DNA from: JAAAOZ01 sp964496595
GTDB taxonomy: Bacteria; Chloroflexota; Anaerolineae; B4-G1; SLSP01
Direction: 5' to 3'
Length of the DNA stretch: 29,469 nt
Assembly (NCBI GenBank): GCA_964496595.1
Contig: CAZCAI010000039.1
Coordinates: 1 to 29,469, forward strand
The position numbers and the translations under genes are program-made. Of the stretch, positions 1-8,156 are shown piece by piece (position 1 is the first letter of the stretch; each line of letters opens with the position of its first letter). The notes beneath the pieces were generated by a model. That model searched no databases and had not been told where the DNA came from. It was given only the letters and a program-made list of their open reading frames with translations.

Positions 1-890
1 TCTTTCTTCGTGATCCAGATGCCGTAGCCATAGAATCGCTCCAGCGTCTCGTCGTTCTCCCCCGTGGCGATGTGGGGCGTGAGCATCGCGGCGGTCATCT
101 CCTCGCTCAGGAGCTGATGGCCAAGCAGCGCGTCCCAGAACTTGGACATATCGGGCGCGGTGGTGTAGGCGCCACCATCCGGCCCACCGATGACGGGGAT
201 GCTGTAGATGTTGGTGCGCCACTGGCCGTCCTCTTCTAAAATGTAGCCGTGGGCCGTGCGCGGCGGCAATTGATCCATGGCGAAGTAGCCGGAGTCCTCC
301 ATCCCGGCGGGCGCGAAGATGTGCTGCGCGACGTACTCGGTGAACGGCATCCCGCTCTGCTGCTCGACGATCAAGCCCAACACGATGAAGCCGGCGTTGC
401 TATAAGAAAATCGCGTGCCCGGCGCGAACTTCATCGGCTCGTTCTGGAAGAGCGGCAGCATGTCGCGCGGCGAGCGCATCAGGTACATCGGGCGCTCGTG
501 CCACAGCAGCTCGTATTCCTCATCATCCATGATCTCCTCGTCGAAGTAATCGGGGATGCCGGCACTGTGAGTGAGGATTTGGCCCACGGTGATGTCGGGA
601 TCGAAGTGGGGGAAATCGACGTCGAGGCAGTCGGCGAGTGGCGTGTCGAAGCTCAGCTTGCTCGCCTCGACCAGTTGGCAGATGGCGACGCCGGTGAAGA
701 CCTTGCAGCCCGACGCGATGCCAAAGCGAGTGTCGACCCGATTGGGGATCTGCTCGGCGCGATTGGCGAAGCCGTAGCCCTGAGCGAAGACCTGCGCGTC
801 GCCTTGCTGCACGAAAATCACGCCGGAGAATGGATCATCCGCTTGCCCGGCTTGAATCACGCTCGAAATTTTGGAAGTCTCAAATGTCAT
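1..890 (-). CDS. Serine hydrolase, beta-lactamase / class C PBP family (partial)
   Basis: The minus-strand frame starts at 890 with ATG and runs off the window edge, giving about 296 residues and no stop. AGGAG lies eight bases upstream. The translation shows the three landmarks of the class C beta-lactamase/DD-peptidase fold: Ser60-x-x-Lys63 in 'GIASGCK' (nucleophile and base), Tyr163-Ser-Asn165 in 'FSYSNAGF', and 'ILTHSAGIPDYF', typical of this family. The final K-T/S-G box would lie beyond the edge. No signal peptide is visible at this start, so the enzyme may be cytoplasmic or a general esterase/peptidase. Members hydrolyse D-Ala peptides, beta-lactams or esters, and the substrate cannot be told from sequence. 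It is transcribed away from the GAF gene's terminator and is probably monocistronic at its 5' side. Confidence 0.88.
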   Translation of the reverse strand, partial: MTFETSKISSVIQAGQADDPFSGVIFVQQGDAQVFAQGYGFANRAEQIPNRVDTRFGIASGCKVFTGVAICQLVEASKLSFDTPLADCLDVDFPHFDPDITVGQILTHSAGIPDYFDEEIMDDEEYELLWHERPMYLMRSPRDMLPLFQNEPMKFAPGTRFSYSNAGFIVLGLIVEQQSGMPFTEYVAQHIFAPAGMEDSGYFAMDQLPPRTAHGYILEEDGQWRTNIYSIPVIGGPDGGAYTTAPDMSKFWDALLGHQLLSEEMTAAMLTPHIATGENDETLERFYGYGIWITKK

Positions 891-1023
891 CTTTCTGCTC
901 CTTGACTGAATAGCGCCGCCACCGGTTGGCAGCAATCCGCATTATGATAACACGAAATCACGCCCTTACCAGAGGTGGGGATTGGAAGCTGGAAATTAGA
1001 AATTGAACAGGTTGTCACGTTAA

Positions 1024-1060
1024 AGAAAAAACACGAGGATACGCTTGTTATCCTCGTGTT
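1024..1060 (-). terminator. Rho-independent terminator after the GAF gene
   Basis: A perfect 12-bp inverted repeat (arms 1030-1041 and 1049-1060, 7-base loop) is followed on the minus strand by a T-rich run (TTTTTCTTTA). It lies about 80 bases past the stop of the minus-strand gene at 1142-1783 and is oriented to end it. Confidence 0.8.
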
Positions 1061-1074
1061 GACATTTGCCTGCC

Positions 1075-1136
1075 AGCCCGCAGGGCTTCGTTCTCTTAGC
1101 CCGGGGATTTCATCCCCGGGCGGCGAGGGCTTCAGA
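1075..1136. repeat. REP-like cluster of small hairpins
   Basis: Three short palindromes stand in a row: AGCCC-gca-GGGCT (1075-1087), a 10-bp perfect GC-rich arm pair with a 3-base loop (1099-1108 and 1112-1121), and GGCT-tcag-AGCC near 1129-1138. There is no T-tract, so this is not a simple terminator. The pattern resembles REP-type extragenic palindromes; that comparison is from family style, and a genome-wide search would be needed to show that it recurs. Confidence 0.55.
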
Positions 1137-1141
1137 GCCTA

Positions 1142-1783
1142 CTAGGCCAGCAATTGCAAAATGTCATCGTCCGAGGCTTCGATAGTGCCGGGGGAGGCGC
1201 CCGTCGCCTTCAGGGCCATCGCGCCGATGTGGCCGAGCAGCGAGAGCAAGGTGGCGTCGTAATCCTGGAAATCCCCGTCACGCTTATTGATCAGTTCGAT
1301 GATGCCGTAAATCTCGCCCTCCAGCAGCATCGGCACGCAGAGAATCGATTGGGTCAGGAAGGCGAACTCGGTATCGACCGCCGGGGAAAAGCGCCAATCC
1401 TGCCGGGGATTGTTGACGATCACCGGGCCGCCGTTATTGATCACCCACCCGGCGACGCCCTCCTTGCTGGAGATGCGATGGCCGGGTAACTGTTGCTGGA
1501 GCCGCCCGTAGACGATCCGAAAGACCAACTCGTTCGTCTCTGGATCCAGTTGGGCAATGGAACCATCCTCCGTATCGATGACCTGGATCACATCGTAGAG
1601 CTTCTGCGAGAGCATCTCCATTGGATCCTCGGCGGTCGGCGCCCACTGTGACGACCAATATAATTCGGCGAACACTTCCATATAATGCTGCAACTTTTCC
1701 ACGTGCGTTTGGAGCGCCTTATTCTCCTGCAGCAAACGCTGATTTTCCTGCTGTAAAAATCGTGTAGCTTCCCTCGTACTCAT
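1142..1783 (-). CDS. GAF domain protein with N-terminal coiled coil
   Basis: 213 residues. ATG at 1783 is preceded by GGAGAGGG at good spacing. Residues 1-40 are a Gln/Glu/Leu heptad-like coiled coil ('QQENQRLLQENKAL'), suited to dimerisation. Residues about 50-195 form a GAF domain, with the family's 'GVAGWVINNGGPVIVNN' and 'SILCVPMLLEGEIYGIIELIN' signatures. GAF domains bind small ligands or cofactors. There is no attached kinase, cyclase, phosphodiesterase or HTH, so it probably works through a partner protein. No Cys or His points clearly to haem or bilin binding. It stands alone, with a terminator downstream and a 221-bp gap upstream. Confidence 0.88.
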   Translation of the reverse strand: MSTREATRFLQQENQRLLQENKALQTHVEKLQHYMEVFAELYWSSQWAPTAEDPMEMLSQKLYDVIQVIDTEDGSIAQLDPETNELVFRIVYGRLQQQLPGHRISSKEGVAGWVINNGGPVIVNNPRQDWRFSPAVDTEFAFLTQSILCVPMLLEGEIYGIIELINKRDGDFQDYDATLLSLLGHIGAMALKATGASPGTIEASDDDILQLLA

Positions 1784-1847
1784 CGCCCTCTCCTCACTTA
1801 TTGAATTAAAGATAGCTACCGGTCGCTTTTTCCAAGACTGATCCTAA

Positions 1848-1976
1848 TCAGCAGATGGAGCAGATGCAAGCAGATTAAATTTCAATTTAGACACACAGCA
1901 TCACTAAGAAGGCATAGAAGAGCGCGGAGAAGGGATTTCCTCTGTGTAATTGGGTTTGTCTGTATATCTGCTTCAT
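1848..1976. repeat. Dispersed 'CAGCAGAT' element, copy 1 (in 1784-2004 gap)
   Basis: The 221-bp gap between the GAF gene and ftsK holds no gene. It contains CAGCAGATGGAGCAGATG-like sequence at 1848-1876 and an inverted match (ATATCTGCTTCAT) at 1964-1976. A closely related pair occurs at 26484-26567. It is probably a non-coding mobile or REP-like repeat, here with a longer spacer of unrecognised sequence. Confidence 0.5.
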
Positions 1977-2004
1977 AAACTGTCGGGTAGGCAGGAATTA
2001 AGGT

Positions 2005-4293
2005 CTAATCTTCTCCGCCTAAGATGACCCGGCGTTTGCGTCCGGCGCTGGGTTGCGGGCCGACGACGCCCATCTCCTCCATCTCCTCCATCAGCCGGGC
2101 CGCGCGCGGATAGCTGATGCGCAGGCGGCGCTGGAGCCCGGAGGTGGAGATCTTGCCGCGCTTCTGGGCGATCTCGATGGCCTGCTCCAGAAGATCCGCG
2201 TCCTCATCCGCGCCCTCGATGCGAAAGCTGGCCGGCCCGCTGGATTCGGCCATCACCGTCCACGGCGCCACGTCGGGCATCTCGCCGGCCTCCTCTTGCC
2301 AATAACTAATGATGGCTTCCAACTCCTCATCGGAAAGGAAGCAGCCCTGGACGCGCAGCGGCGCAGAGGCGTCCGGCGGCAGGAAGAGCATATCGCCGCG
2401 CCCCAGAAGCGCCTCGGCGCCCGGCGTGTCCAAAATTACGCGGGAATCGGTGGAACTGGCGGTGGCAAAGCTCAAGCGCGCGGGAAAATTCGCCTTGATC
2501 AGGCCGGTGACCACATCCGTGCTGGGCCGCTGCGTAGCGACGACCAGGTGGATGCCCGTCGCGCGCGCCATCTGCGCGATGCGCGTGAGCGTCTGCTCGG
2601 TCTCCTCCGGCGAGGAAAGCATCAAATCCGCCAACTCATCGATCATCACCAGGATGCGGGGCAATGTCTCCTTACCCTGCCGGGCCATCTTGGCATTGTA
2701 ACTGTCCAAGTGACGCGCCACGGCGGATGCGAACTGCTTGTAGCGCTGATCCATCTCGTGCGCGACCCAGCGCAGCGCGCGGATGCTCTCTTCCAAATCC
2801 GTCTCCGTCTTCCCCAGGAGATGCGGCAGGCCGTTGAGATGGGTCAACTCGACAATCTTGGGATCAATCGTCACCAGGCGCAAATCCGTGGGCGAATTGT
2901 ACATCATCAGGCTGGCGGCCAGCGCCTTGATGAAGATCGATTTGCCGCTGCCGGTGGTGCCGGCGACGAGCAGGTGCGGCATGCGCGCCAGATCCGTCAC
3001 GATGGGCCGCCCGGAGATGTCCAGCCCCACTGCGAAGCAGAGCGGCCCCTGGCAGCGAGCGAATTCATCACTCTCCAGGACGCTGCGCAGGGAGACGAGC
3101 GAGGTGTGCGCGTTGGGTACCTCGATGCCCACGACGGCGCGCCCTGGCACCGGCGCCTCGATGCGGATGGTCTCGGCGGAGAGCGCTAGCGTCAGATCAT
3201 CGGCCAGCGAGGAGATCTGACTCACGCGCACCTTGCGTTGCTCCTCATCCTCCGCGCCCCGGCTGATGTAGCCCGGCACGACGCCGAATTGCGTCACCGT
3301 CGGGCCGGGACGCACCTCGGAGCGCGGCACTTCGACCGGGATGCCAAACTGCCCTAACGTCTTCTCGATGATCTTGATCTTCCGCTGGACCTCCTGCTCG
3401 TCCATGCCGATCACACGCCGCTCCTTGAGCAGCGACATCGGCGGGAGAGATTCGCCGCGCGTCCGTTGCGCAACTTGGACGCGCTCGCGCTGGCGTTTTT
3501 TCTTCGCACTGGAGGAGAGGGGCTTGGCAGTGGTGTGAACCGCCGGGGCGGAAGCGTGCGGCAGCATCTCCTCGGCGGACGGCGCTTCTGCCAAGGGCAA
3601 TTGCTCGGCCGCCGCCGGTGCGAATTCAGGCGCTCGCGCGCGCAGCGCCCGCCAGGCGCCCGCGATGCGGCGCCCGAAATTGACGAGATCCTTACCAGTC
3701 ACATCGAACGCCAGGCCGATCCCGATCAACGTCACGCCGCCCATCAAGAAACTCGTGACGAGCGGGCCGAAGTAATCGTTGAAGAAAACGTACAAGGCCC
3801 AGCCAATCAGGCCGCCGCCCTGGCCGGATTGCACCAAGGCCCAACCCAGTTGGCTGATGAGGGTGTGGGTCAGCGTGAGCATACCGACGAGGATCAGCTC
3901 GAAGCCGATGAAGGGCCGCCAGCGCCAGGCCGTCGGTTGATGCACCAGGTGGCGCAGCCAGAGCAGCCCCAAGCCCGTAATCATCGCGCCGACGGGGTAA
4001 GCGCCCCATCCAAAGAGGAAGACCAGAGCGCGCGCCCAGGCGTTGACAACCGCGCCGGAGTTGAGGCCCGCCGTCGTAAAGATGGTCAGCAGGCCAAAGC
4101 CGATCAGCCCCAGCGCAAAGATCTGCTGGCCGGTAGGCCCGGTCAGCGCGGGGAGCACGGCCTTCCTGACGGATTGTAGCGCCTCCATCGCAGGCGTGAG
4201 CTTATGCTGCGAGCGGCTGGAGCGGCGCGTGGACTTCCGCGCAGACCGGGCCATCTGGTAACCGGCCCGGGGCGGATGGTTATCTCGTGGCAT
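2005..4293 (-). CDS. ftsK: DNA translocase FtsK/SpoIIIE
   Basis: 762 residues from ATG at 4293; this start overlaps the S1 gene stop by 14 bases and has GGAG upstream. A shorter start at 4254 is possible. Residues about 55-200 hold four membrane helices. A Pro/Ala- and Lys-rich linker follows (about 220-300), then the RecA-like motor with Walker A 'GTTGSGKS' (445-452), Walker B 'ILVMIDE' (547-553) and 'VVATQRPSTDVVTGLIK'. Residues about 695-755 are the gamma winged-helix domain that reads KOPS/SRS motifs in known homologues. The family pumps DNA at the division septum and, in many bacteria, activates Xer recombination at dif. A tyrosine recombinase lies 5.5 kb away but not in the same operon. 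Confidence 0.96.
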   Translation of the reverse strand: MPRDNHPPRAGYQMARSARKSTRRSSRSQHKLTPAMEALQSVRKAVLPALTGPTGQQIFALGLIGFGLLTIFTTAGLNSGAVVNAWARALVFLFGWGAYPVGAMITGLGLLWLRHLVHQPTAWRWRPFIGFELILVGMLTLTHTLISQLGWALVQSGQGGGLIGWALYVFFNDYFGPLVTSFLMGGVTLIGIGLAFDVTGKDLVNFGRRIAGAWRALRARAPEFAPAAAEQLPLAEAPSAEEMLPHASAPAVHTTAKPLSSSAKKKRQRERVQVAQRTRGESLPPMSLLKERRVIGMDEQEVQRKIKIIEKTLGQFGIPVEVPRSEVRPGPTVTQFGVVPGYISRGAEDEEQRKVRVSQISSLADDLTLALSAETIRIEAPVPGRAVVGIEVPNAHTSLVSLRSVLESDEFARCQGPLCFAVGLDISGRPIVTDLARMPHLLVAGTTGSGKSIFIKALAASLMMYNSPTDLRLVTIDPKIVELTHLNGLPHLLGKTETDLEESIRALRWVAHEMDQRYKQFASAVARHLDSYNAKMARQGKETLPRILVMIDELADLMLSSPEETEQTLTRIAQMARATGIHLVVATQRPSTDVVTGLIKANFPARLSFATASSTDSRVILDTPGAEALLGRGDMLFLPPDASAPLRVQGCFLSDEELEAIISYWQEEAGEMPDVAPWTVMAESSGPASFRIEGADEDADLLEQAIEIAQKRGKISTSGLQRRLRISYPRAARLMEEMEEMGVVGPQPSAGRKRRVILGGED

Positions 4294-5248
4294 AGCGCGG
4301 CTCTCCATCACGCCTGGAGACATCAACGACATCGCTTCTGCCGAGCGCGATACGGTGCTCATCCGGCATGATATCCAACACCCGCACCGGGACCGCGTCT
4401 CCCAGATCGTAATACGCTTGCAGATCGGCCGCGCTCCGGCAATGATCGACCTCGGAGATGTGCAGCAGCCCCTCCAGGCCATCGACCAGCTCGATGAAGA
4501 CGCCGAACTTCTCCACGCTGACGACTTCGCCCGTCAGGACATCGCCGGGCTGGATGTGTTGCTCGACCATCAACCACGGGTTCTCCTTTAGACGCTTCAG
4601 GCTCAAGCCGACTCGCTGATTCTCTAGATCGACATTGAGGACGAGCACTTCGACCTCGTCGCCCGGCGACACGAAATCCTCGGGATGTCGCACCCGCCCC
4701 CAGGAGATCTCCGAGATATGCACCATGCCTTCCAATGGGCCGATATCGACGAAAGCGCCGAAGGGTCGCACGCTGGTGACCGTGCCCTGGCAAACATTGC
4801 CCGGGCAGAGCCAATCGGGCCATTCCGGCTCCTCCGGTTCGCAATCCGCCACCTGGCGCTCCGAAAGCAGAATGCGGTTGCGGGTCGGTTCAACTTCGAT
4901 GATGCAAAGACGCAACTCCTGATTGAGGTACTCCTTAAAGCGTTCCTCACGCGCCACCGGATCGGCAGGGAAGGGATAGTCCAGCAGGTGCGAGGCCGGA
5001 ACAAAGCACTCAATGCCCTTCCAGTGAGCGATCAATCCGCCACGATTGTAGTCGTCGATGATCAACTCCATCACCGTGTGGGAGTGATGCAGCTTTTCTG
5101 CGGCCTCCCACACATCCATCCCCACATCGGGGAACTCCGTCCACTCCCACAAACCAGGGGGAGGGAACCGGCTGAGGTCGCCCTCATCCAACATCGATTG
5201 CCAATAATTTTCACACGGAGGCATGTAGGGGGGGATATAATGCGCCAT
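4280..5248 (-). CDS. S1 domain RNA-binding protein (ribosomal protein S1-like)
   Basis: 322 residues. ATG at 5248 has GAGGAG seven bases upstream. Three S1 OB-fold repeats are visible: a divergent one at about 55-132, a canonical one at 149-218 ('GTVTSVRPFGAFVDIG', 'GMVHISEIS'), and another at 235-304 ('GEVVSVEKFGVFIEL', 'GLLHISEVD'). The acidic, aromatic first 50 residues and short tail look specific to this lineage. S1-repeat proteins bind single-stranded RNA, at the ribosome or in RNA metabolism. At 322 residues it is shorter than the six-repeat E. coli S1 and closer to the three- or four-repeat forms of other phyla. It overlaps ftsK, so the two are likely co-transcribed and translationally coupled. 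Confidence 0.9.
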   Translation of the reverse strand: MAHYIPPYMPPCENYWQSMLDEGDLSRFPPPGLWEWTEFPDVGMDVWEAAEKLHHSHTVMELIIDDYNRGGLIAHWKGIECFVPASHLLDYPFPADPVAREERFKEYLNQELRLCIIEVEPTRNRILLSERQVADCEPEEPEWPDWLCPGNVCQGTVTSVRPFGAFVDIGPLEGMVHISEISWGRVRHPEDFVSPGDEVEVLVLNVDLENQRVGLSLKRLKENPWLMVEQHIQPGDVLTGEVVSVEKFGVFIELVDGLEGLLHISEVDHCRSAADLQAYYDLGDAVPVRVLDIMPDEHRIALGRSDVVDVSRRDGEPRYATR

Positions 5249-5261
5249 AGAACTGCTCCTC

Positions 5262-5305
5262 TAAAAATAAGTTGAAAGTTGCAGGTTAAAAGTTGCGAGT
5301 TTAAA
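5262..5305. repeat. Low-complexity AACTT/GCAACTT repeat in S1 leader
   Basis: Read on the minus strand, this is a degenerate tandem of GCAACTTTTAACCT followed by GCAACTTTCAACTT, directly upstream of the S1 gene's ribosome binding site. It belongs to the same style of AT-rich gap filler seen at 8033-8124 and 19073-19167. No clear promoter could be picked within it. Confidence 0.45.
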
Positions 5306-5357
5306 AACTGCCGAATTCACACCCTTGTGATTGTGCGTTGCATTCTCGTTAATCTGA

Positions 5358-7274
5358 TTACGATCTGACAGAAGGGACTGCGGTCGCGGCCTCTGATTCC
5401 TCTGGTTGATCGGGGCGCTCGTTTCGCGCTTGCGCTTCCATTTGTGCGATGATGTCCGCCAGGTTCTCGATGGCGACGCGCTGCTTGCGGTAGAAACTGG
5501 ATTCGCTGACGGCGAGGCGCATCGCGATATCGCGCACCTTCTGCCCGCGCAGAAACTTCATCTCTAGAATATTGTATAATAACCATTCCGGGGCTGTCAA
5601 CTTTCGGGCGCCATCGGGCCGGAGGCGCTCAATCCCTTCCGTCAGGACGGCGCGCAGCGCCTTGACGACGTTGCCATCATATTGATGGGCCGCCTGCTTC
5701 ACTATCTCCAACTCCAAAAGCGGATTTTCCGTCAGGCGCGGGCCGCCCCAATAGTGGGTTAAGGCATTATACACCCACTCCGGCAATTCGGGCGATTCTG
5801 TAAGCGAAAAGCCCACGGCCAGATCGCCATCGTAGCGCAACATCCCGCCGCGCCGTTGGATGTCCTCCAGCTCGGAGAGCAGGGGCGAAAAGGTGCGGAA
5901 GATCATGTGCTGGAGACGCCGATCCTCCAGCGCCGCGCTGATCTGCAAGAGTAACTGGGTGAGCAATGCCTCCTGCTCATCCGCGAGCGGCAGCGTGATC
6001 TCCGGCTCGCGCAGTCCGATCAAGCCCAGGAGTTCCTCGCCGATCTTATCGTGGACGGGGATCATCCAATGGTGATGCCACAGGATAAACAGTCCCTGTT
6101 TCTCCGCCTCGACGACTTGGGTCAACGGAATCTCCATCACATCCGACGGGGTGATGTGCACATTGCAGCCGATCTCCCAGTGGGGTTTATCATTCTCCAA
6201 CAGCGCGACGAATCCGCCGCTGCTTTGGAGCAACTCGCACATCGCCGTCAGGACATTTTCCAAGAATTGATGCAGATCGGCAGTGGTGATGAGCCGCTGC
6301 GCCAGATTCTGCACTTGCGCGACCTCCGCCCGTCCCCCACGATAGAGGAAGAGGTCGATGATGGGCTTGGCTAACTCGATGCCCAACTGGCAGAGGATGC
6401 CGGCGGCGGCGAAGGCCACCAGCGAGAGGGTGTAATCACCCAAGCCCCAGGCGCGCTCCAACGTCAGGCCCACGCCGAAGGCAATCATCGCGATAATCAT
6501 CGTCACCGGGCCGCGCAGCAAGAAGCGCACCAGCCGATGCTTGACCACGCGGTCGGGCGTCAGCGCGCCGATAAAGGCGACGCCGTAGGCCATCAGGATC
6601 AACATCCCGCCGACGGCGATGTTGCCCAGGATGAGGAGCGCCCACAAGAAGGCACCCGGGATTGTCTCCGGCCAGCCGATGGCTAACAGGTAGGGGAAGA
6701 CGCCCATCGCCGGCGCGACGAATCCGATGGAGAGGTAGGCCATACGACGGCGCGCGGTGCGGGTGTAGCAGCGCTGGCGCGCAGCCAGGGTCGCGCGGAG
6801 GCCCAGCAGGGCCGTGATGATAAAGAGGGCGGCGAAGGGATAGAAAAGCGGGCCAGCGCGCAAGTGAGGCGCTCCCACCGTGATAGCGCCATCGCAGACC
6901 ACCACGTCGGTCGTGAGCGCCAAAATCGCCACCACCGCACTGACAAGAAAGCTCGCGATCCGTAACCAGGCGGGGAAGTTATCTTCCTGCACGGAGATGC
7001 GAATGGAGCGCACAAATTCGGCGTAGAAGGGCGGCGTGAAGGCGATGCCCAGCCACTGGAAGCGAAGTAACACGCCAAAGTAGGTAGATTCGGGCGGGTC
7101 GGTCATCAGGATGTCGGAGAGATAAACGATGATGACACAGCCCAGCAGTCCACTGAAAGCTCGCGCGACGAGGCTGCGACGATTGTAGTAGAATAGATAG
7201 AGCACCAGCGCGAACGCCGTCGTGGCGACGCCGGCGGTGAGGACATCATTCGCTCGCATCAAGAAGGACTGCAT
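5358..7274 (-). CDS. Multi-TM sensor with GAF domain and C-terminal HTH
   Basis: 638 residues from ATG at 7274, which has GGAGG about ten bases upstream; the ATG at 7295 lies inside that purine tract and is less likely. Residues about 8-295 carry eight or nine hydrophobic helices, resembling the N-terminal multi-TM sensor region of some histidine kinases. Residues about 320-460 look like a GAF domain ('FLENVLTAMCELLQSSGGFVALLEND'). There is no kinase or ATPase domain. Residues about 579-606 ('VRDIAMRLAVSESSFYRKQ') read as a helix-turn-helix, similar to sigma-70 region 4 or phage-type regulators. The layout suggests a one-component, membrane-tethered transcription factor. The upstream minus-strand gene is a GNAT, separated by a 182-bp gap containing an inverted repeat. 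Confidence 0.75.
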   Translation of the reverse strand: MQSFLMRANDVLTAGVATTAFALVLYLFYYNRRSLVARAFSGLLGCVIIVYLSDILMTDPPESTYFGVLLRFQWLGIAFTPPFYAEFVRSIRISVQEDNFPAWLRIASFLVSAVVAILALTTDVVVCDGAITVGAPHLRAGPLFYPFAALFIITALLGLRATLAARQRCYTRTARRRMAYLSIGFVAPAMGVFPYLLAIGWPETIPGAFLWALLILGNIAVGGMLILMAYGVAFIGALTPDRVVKHRLVRFLLRGPVTMIIAMIAFGVGLTLERAWGLGDYTLSLVAFAAAGILCQLGIELAKPIIDLFLYRGGRAEVAQVQNLAQRLITTADLHQFLENVLTAMCELLQSSGGFVALLENDKPHWEIGCNVHITPSDVMEIPLTQVVEAEKQGLFILWHHHWMIPVHDKIGEELLGLIGLREPEITLPLADEQEALLTQLLLQISAALEDRRLQHMIFRTFSPLLSELEDIQRRGGMLRYDGDLAVGFSLTESPELPEWVYNALTHYWGGPRLTENPLLELEIVKQAAHQYDGNVVKALRAVLTEGIERLRPDGARKLTAPEWLLYNILEMKFLRGQKVRDIAMRLAVSESSFYRKQRVAIENLADIIAQMEAQARNERPDQPEESEAATAVPSVRS

Positions 7275-7343
7275 ACGCCGGATTCCTCCCTCCATCCGAA
7301 AAAGTCATATTCCTCAGAGCATATTTGAAAATCAACCAGGGAA

Positions 7344-7440
7344 TCCTTGCGAAGGTTAACGGAAGCTCTGTAAACAGATTAACCGGCTCGCTACACATCG
7401 TACGGACGGTTTGAGATCACTTGTGTAACTTTCGCAAGGA
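7344..7440. repeat. 97-bp inverted-repeat element, CCTTGCGAAGGTTA arms
   Basis: Arms at 7344-7358 and 7426-7440 are inverted copies of 15 bases with one mismatch, and a nested GGTTAA/TTAACC pair lies at 7354-7359 and 7379-7384. It fills most of the 182-bp gap between the GNAT gene and the sensor gene. A single arm recurs at 27371-27384. It could be a small non-autonomous element or a large RNA hairpin in the transcript; it has no U-tract. Confidence 0.6.
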
Positions 7441-7456
7441 CAGGTCTAAAAAATCG

Positions 7457-8017
7457 CTATCGAAACCGTTTGCGGCTCAGATCACGGCCCGATATGCCGC
7501 GCCGGAGAAAGATTGCCGTCTCCTGTCCCGGCCAGTAGGCATCCTGGAAGCCGCAGAACCCGAACCCATAGTGCATCGCGAAGCTGATGGCCGGTTGCGC
7601 CTTCAGCGGCGCCTCGATGATCATCTGGTTAACCTCGTGACGCAAGCTCCATTCCATCGCATGATACAGCAACTGCGTTCCAATCGATTGCCGCCGGTAG
7701 GGCGGCGCGACCGCTAAATCCATAACGCGCGCCTGATTGTGCGCGTACTCCAGCGCCAACGCGATATAACCTTGCACCTCCCGGCGCTCCTTCATAATCC
7801 AAAACGCATCGCTGCGCTGCCACGACTGGAGGCGCGCCTCCGGCATTATCGCATCCTCGATGTGCTGCTTGCGAGGCAGGCGCACCTCCCGAAACGAGAC
7901 GCCCCACTCGCGCGCCCGGCTGACCTCCTGCATCTGCCAGGCGGTCTCCGTATCGTAGGATCGATCCAAGGCTAAGCATGCTTCCCAATCGCCCTCACGG
8001 GCCGAACGAATGTGCAC
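7457..8017 (-). CDS. GNAT family N-acetyltransferase
   Basis: 186 residues from GTG at 8017. GAGGAGG spans 8023-8029, which rules against the GTG at 8023 (it overlaps the Shine-Dalgarno) and supports the start five bases later. The core shows GNAT features: an N-terminal 'HIRSAREGDWEACLALD' strand/helix, 'VMDLAVAPPYRRQSIGTQLLYHAMEWS' matching acetyl-CoA motif A (R/Q-x-x-G-x-G/A), and a C-terminal 'AISFAMHYGFGFCGFQDAYWPG' motif. It would transfer an acyl group from acyl-CoA to an unknown amine. It lies upstream of the membrane sensor gene in the same orientation and might be co-transcribed with it. Confidence 0.88.
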   Translation of the reverse strand: MHIRSAREGDWEACLALDRSYDTETAWQMQEVSRAREWGVSFREVRLPRKQHIEDAIMPEARLQSWQRSDAFWIMKERREVQGYIALALEYAHNQARVMDLAVAPPYRRQSIGTQLLYHAMEWSLRHEVNQMIIEAPLKAQPAISFAMHYGFGFCGFQDAYWPGQETAIFLRRGISGRDLSRKRFR

Positions 8018-8032
8018 GTGCACCTCCTCAAA

Positions 8033-8124
8033 AATTGCGAATTACGAATTGAGAATTGCGAATTGCGAATTTAGAATCTTTACACAACGGCATAATTCAA
8101 AATTCGCAATTCTAAATTCTCAAT
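8033..8124. repeat. Dispersed AATTGCGAATTTAGAAT inverted element, copy 1
   Basis: The left half has tandem AATTGCGAATT units ending in TTTAGAAT; the right half carries the inverted form (AATTCGCAATTCTAAATT). About 90 bp in all. It occupies almost the whole gap between the surface-protein gene and the GNAT start. A second copy lies at 19073-19167. No coding potential. Confidence 0.65.
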
Positions 8125-8156
8125 CGTGGAAACCCCGGAATGGGTCTGAATGGGAT

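Noticed and set aside
249..905. Plus-strand 218-residue open frame at the left end
   Set aside because: It is the complement of the serine hydrolase, which has clear catalytic motifs and a ribosome site on the minus strand.
1099..1121. Terminator of the GAF gene
   Set aside because: No T-tract on the minus strand; the better terminator is at 1024-1060.
4294..4482. Longer N-terminus of FtsK
   Set aside because: It reads another frame of the S1 gene, has no ribosome site and looks unlike any FtsK.
8033..8124. CRISPR array
   Set aside because: Units are degenerate AT-rich inverted copies without regular spacers; no cas genes anywhere in the window.
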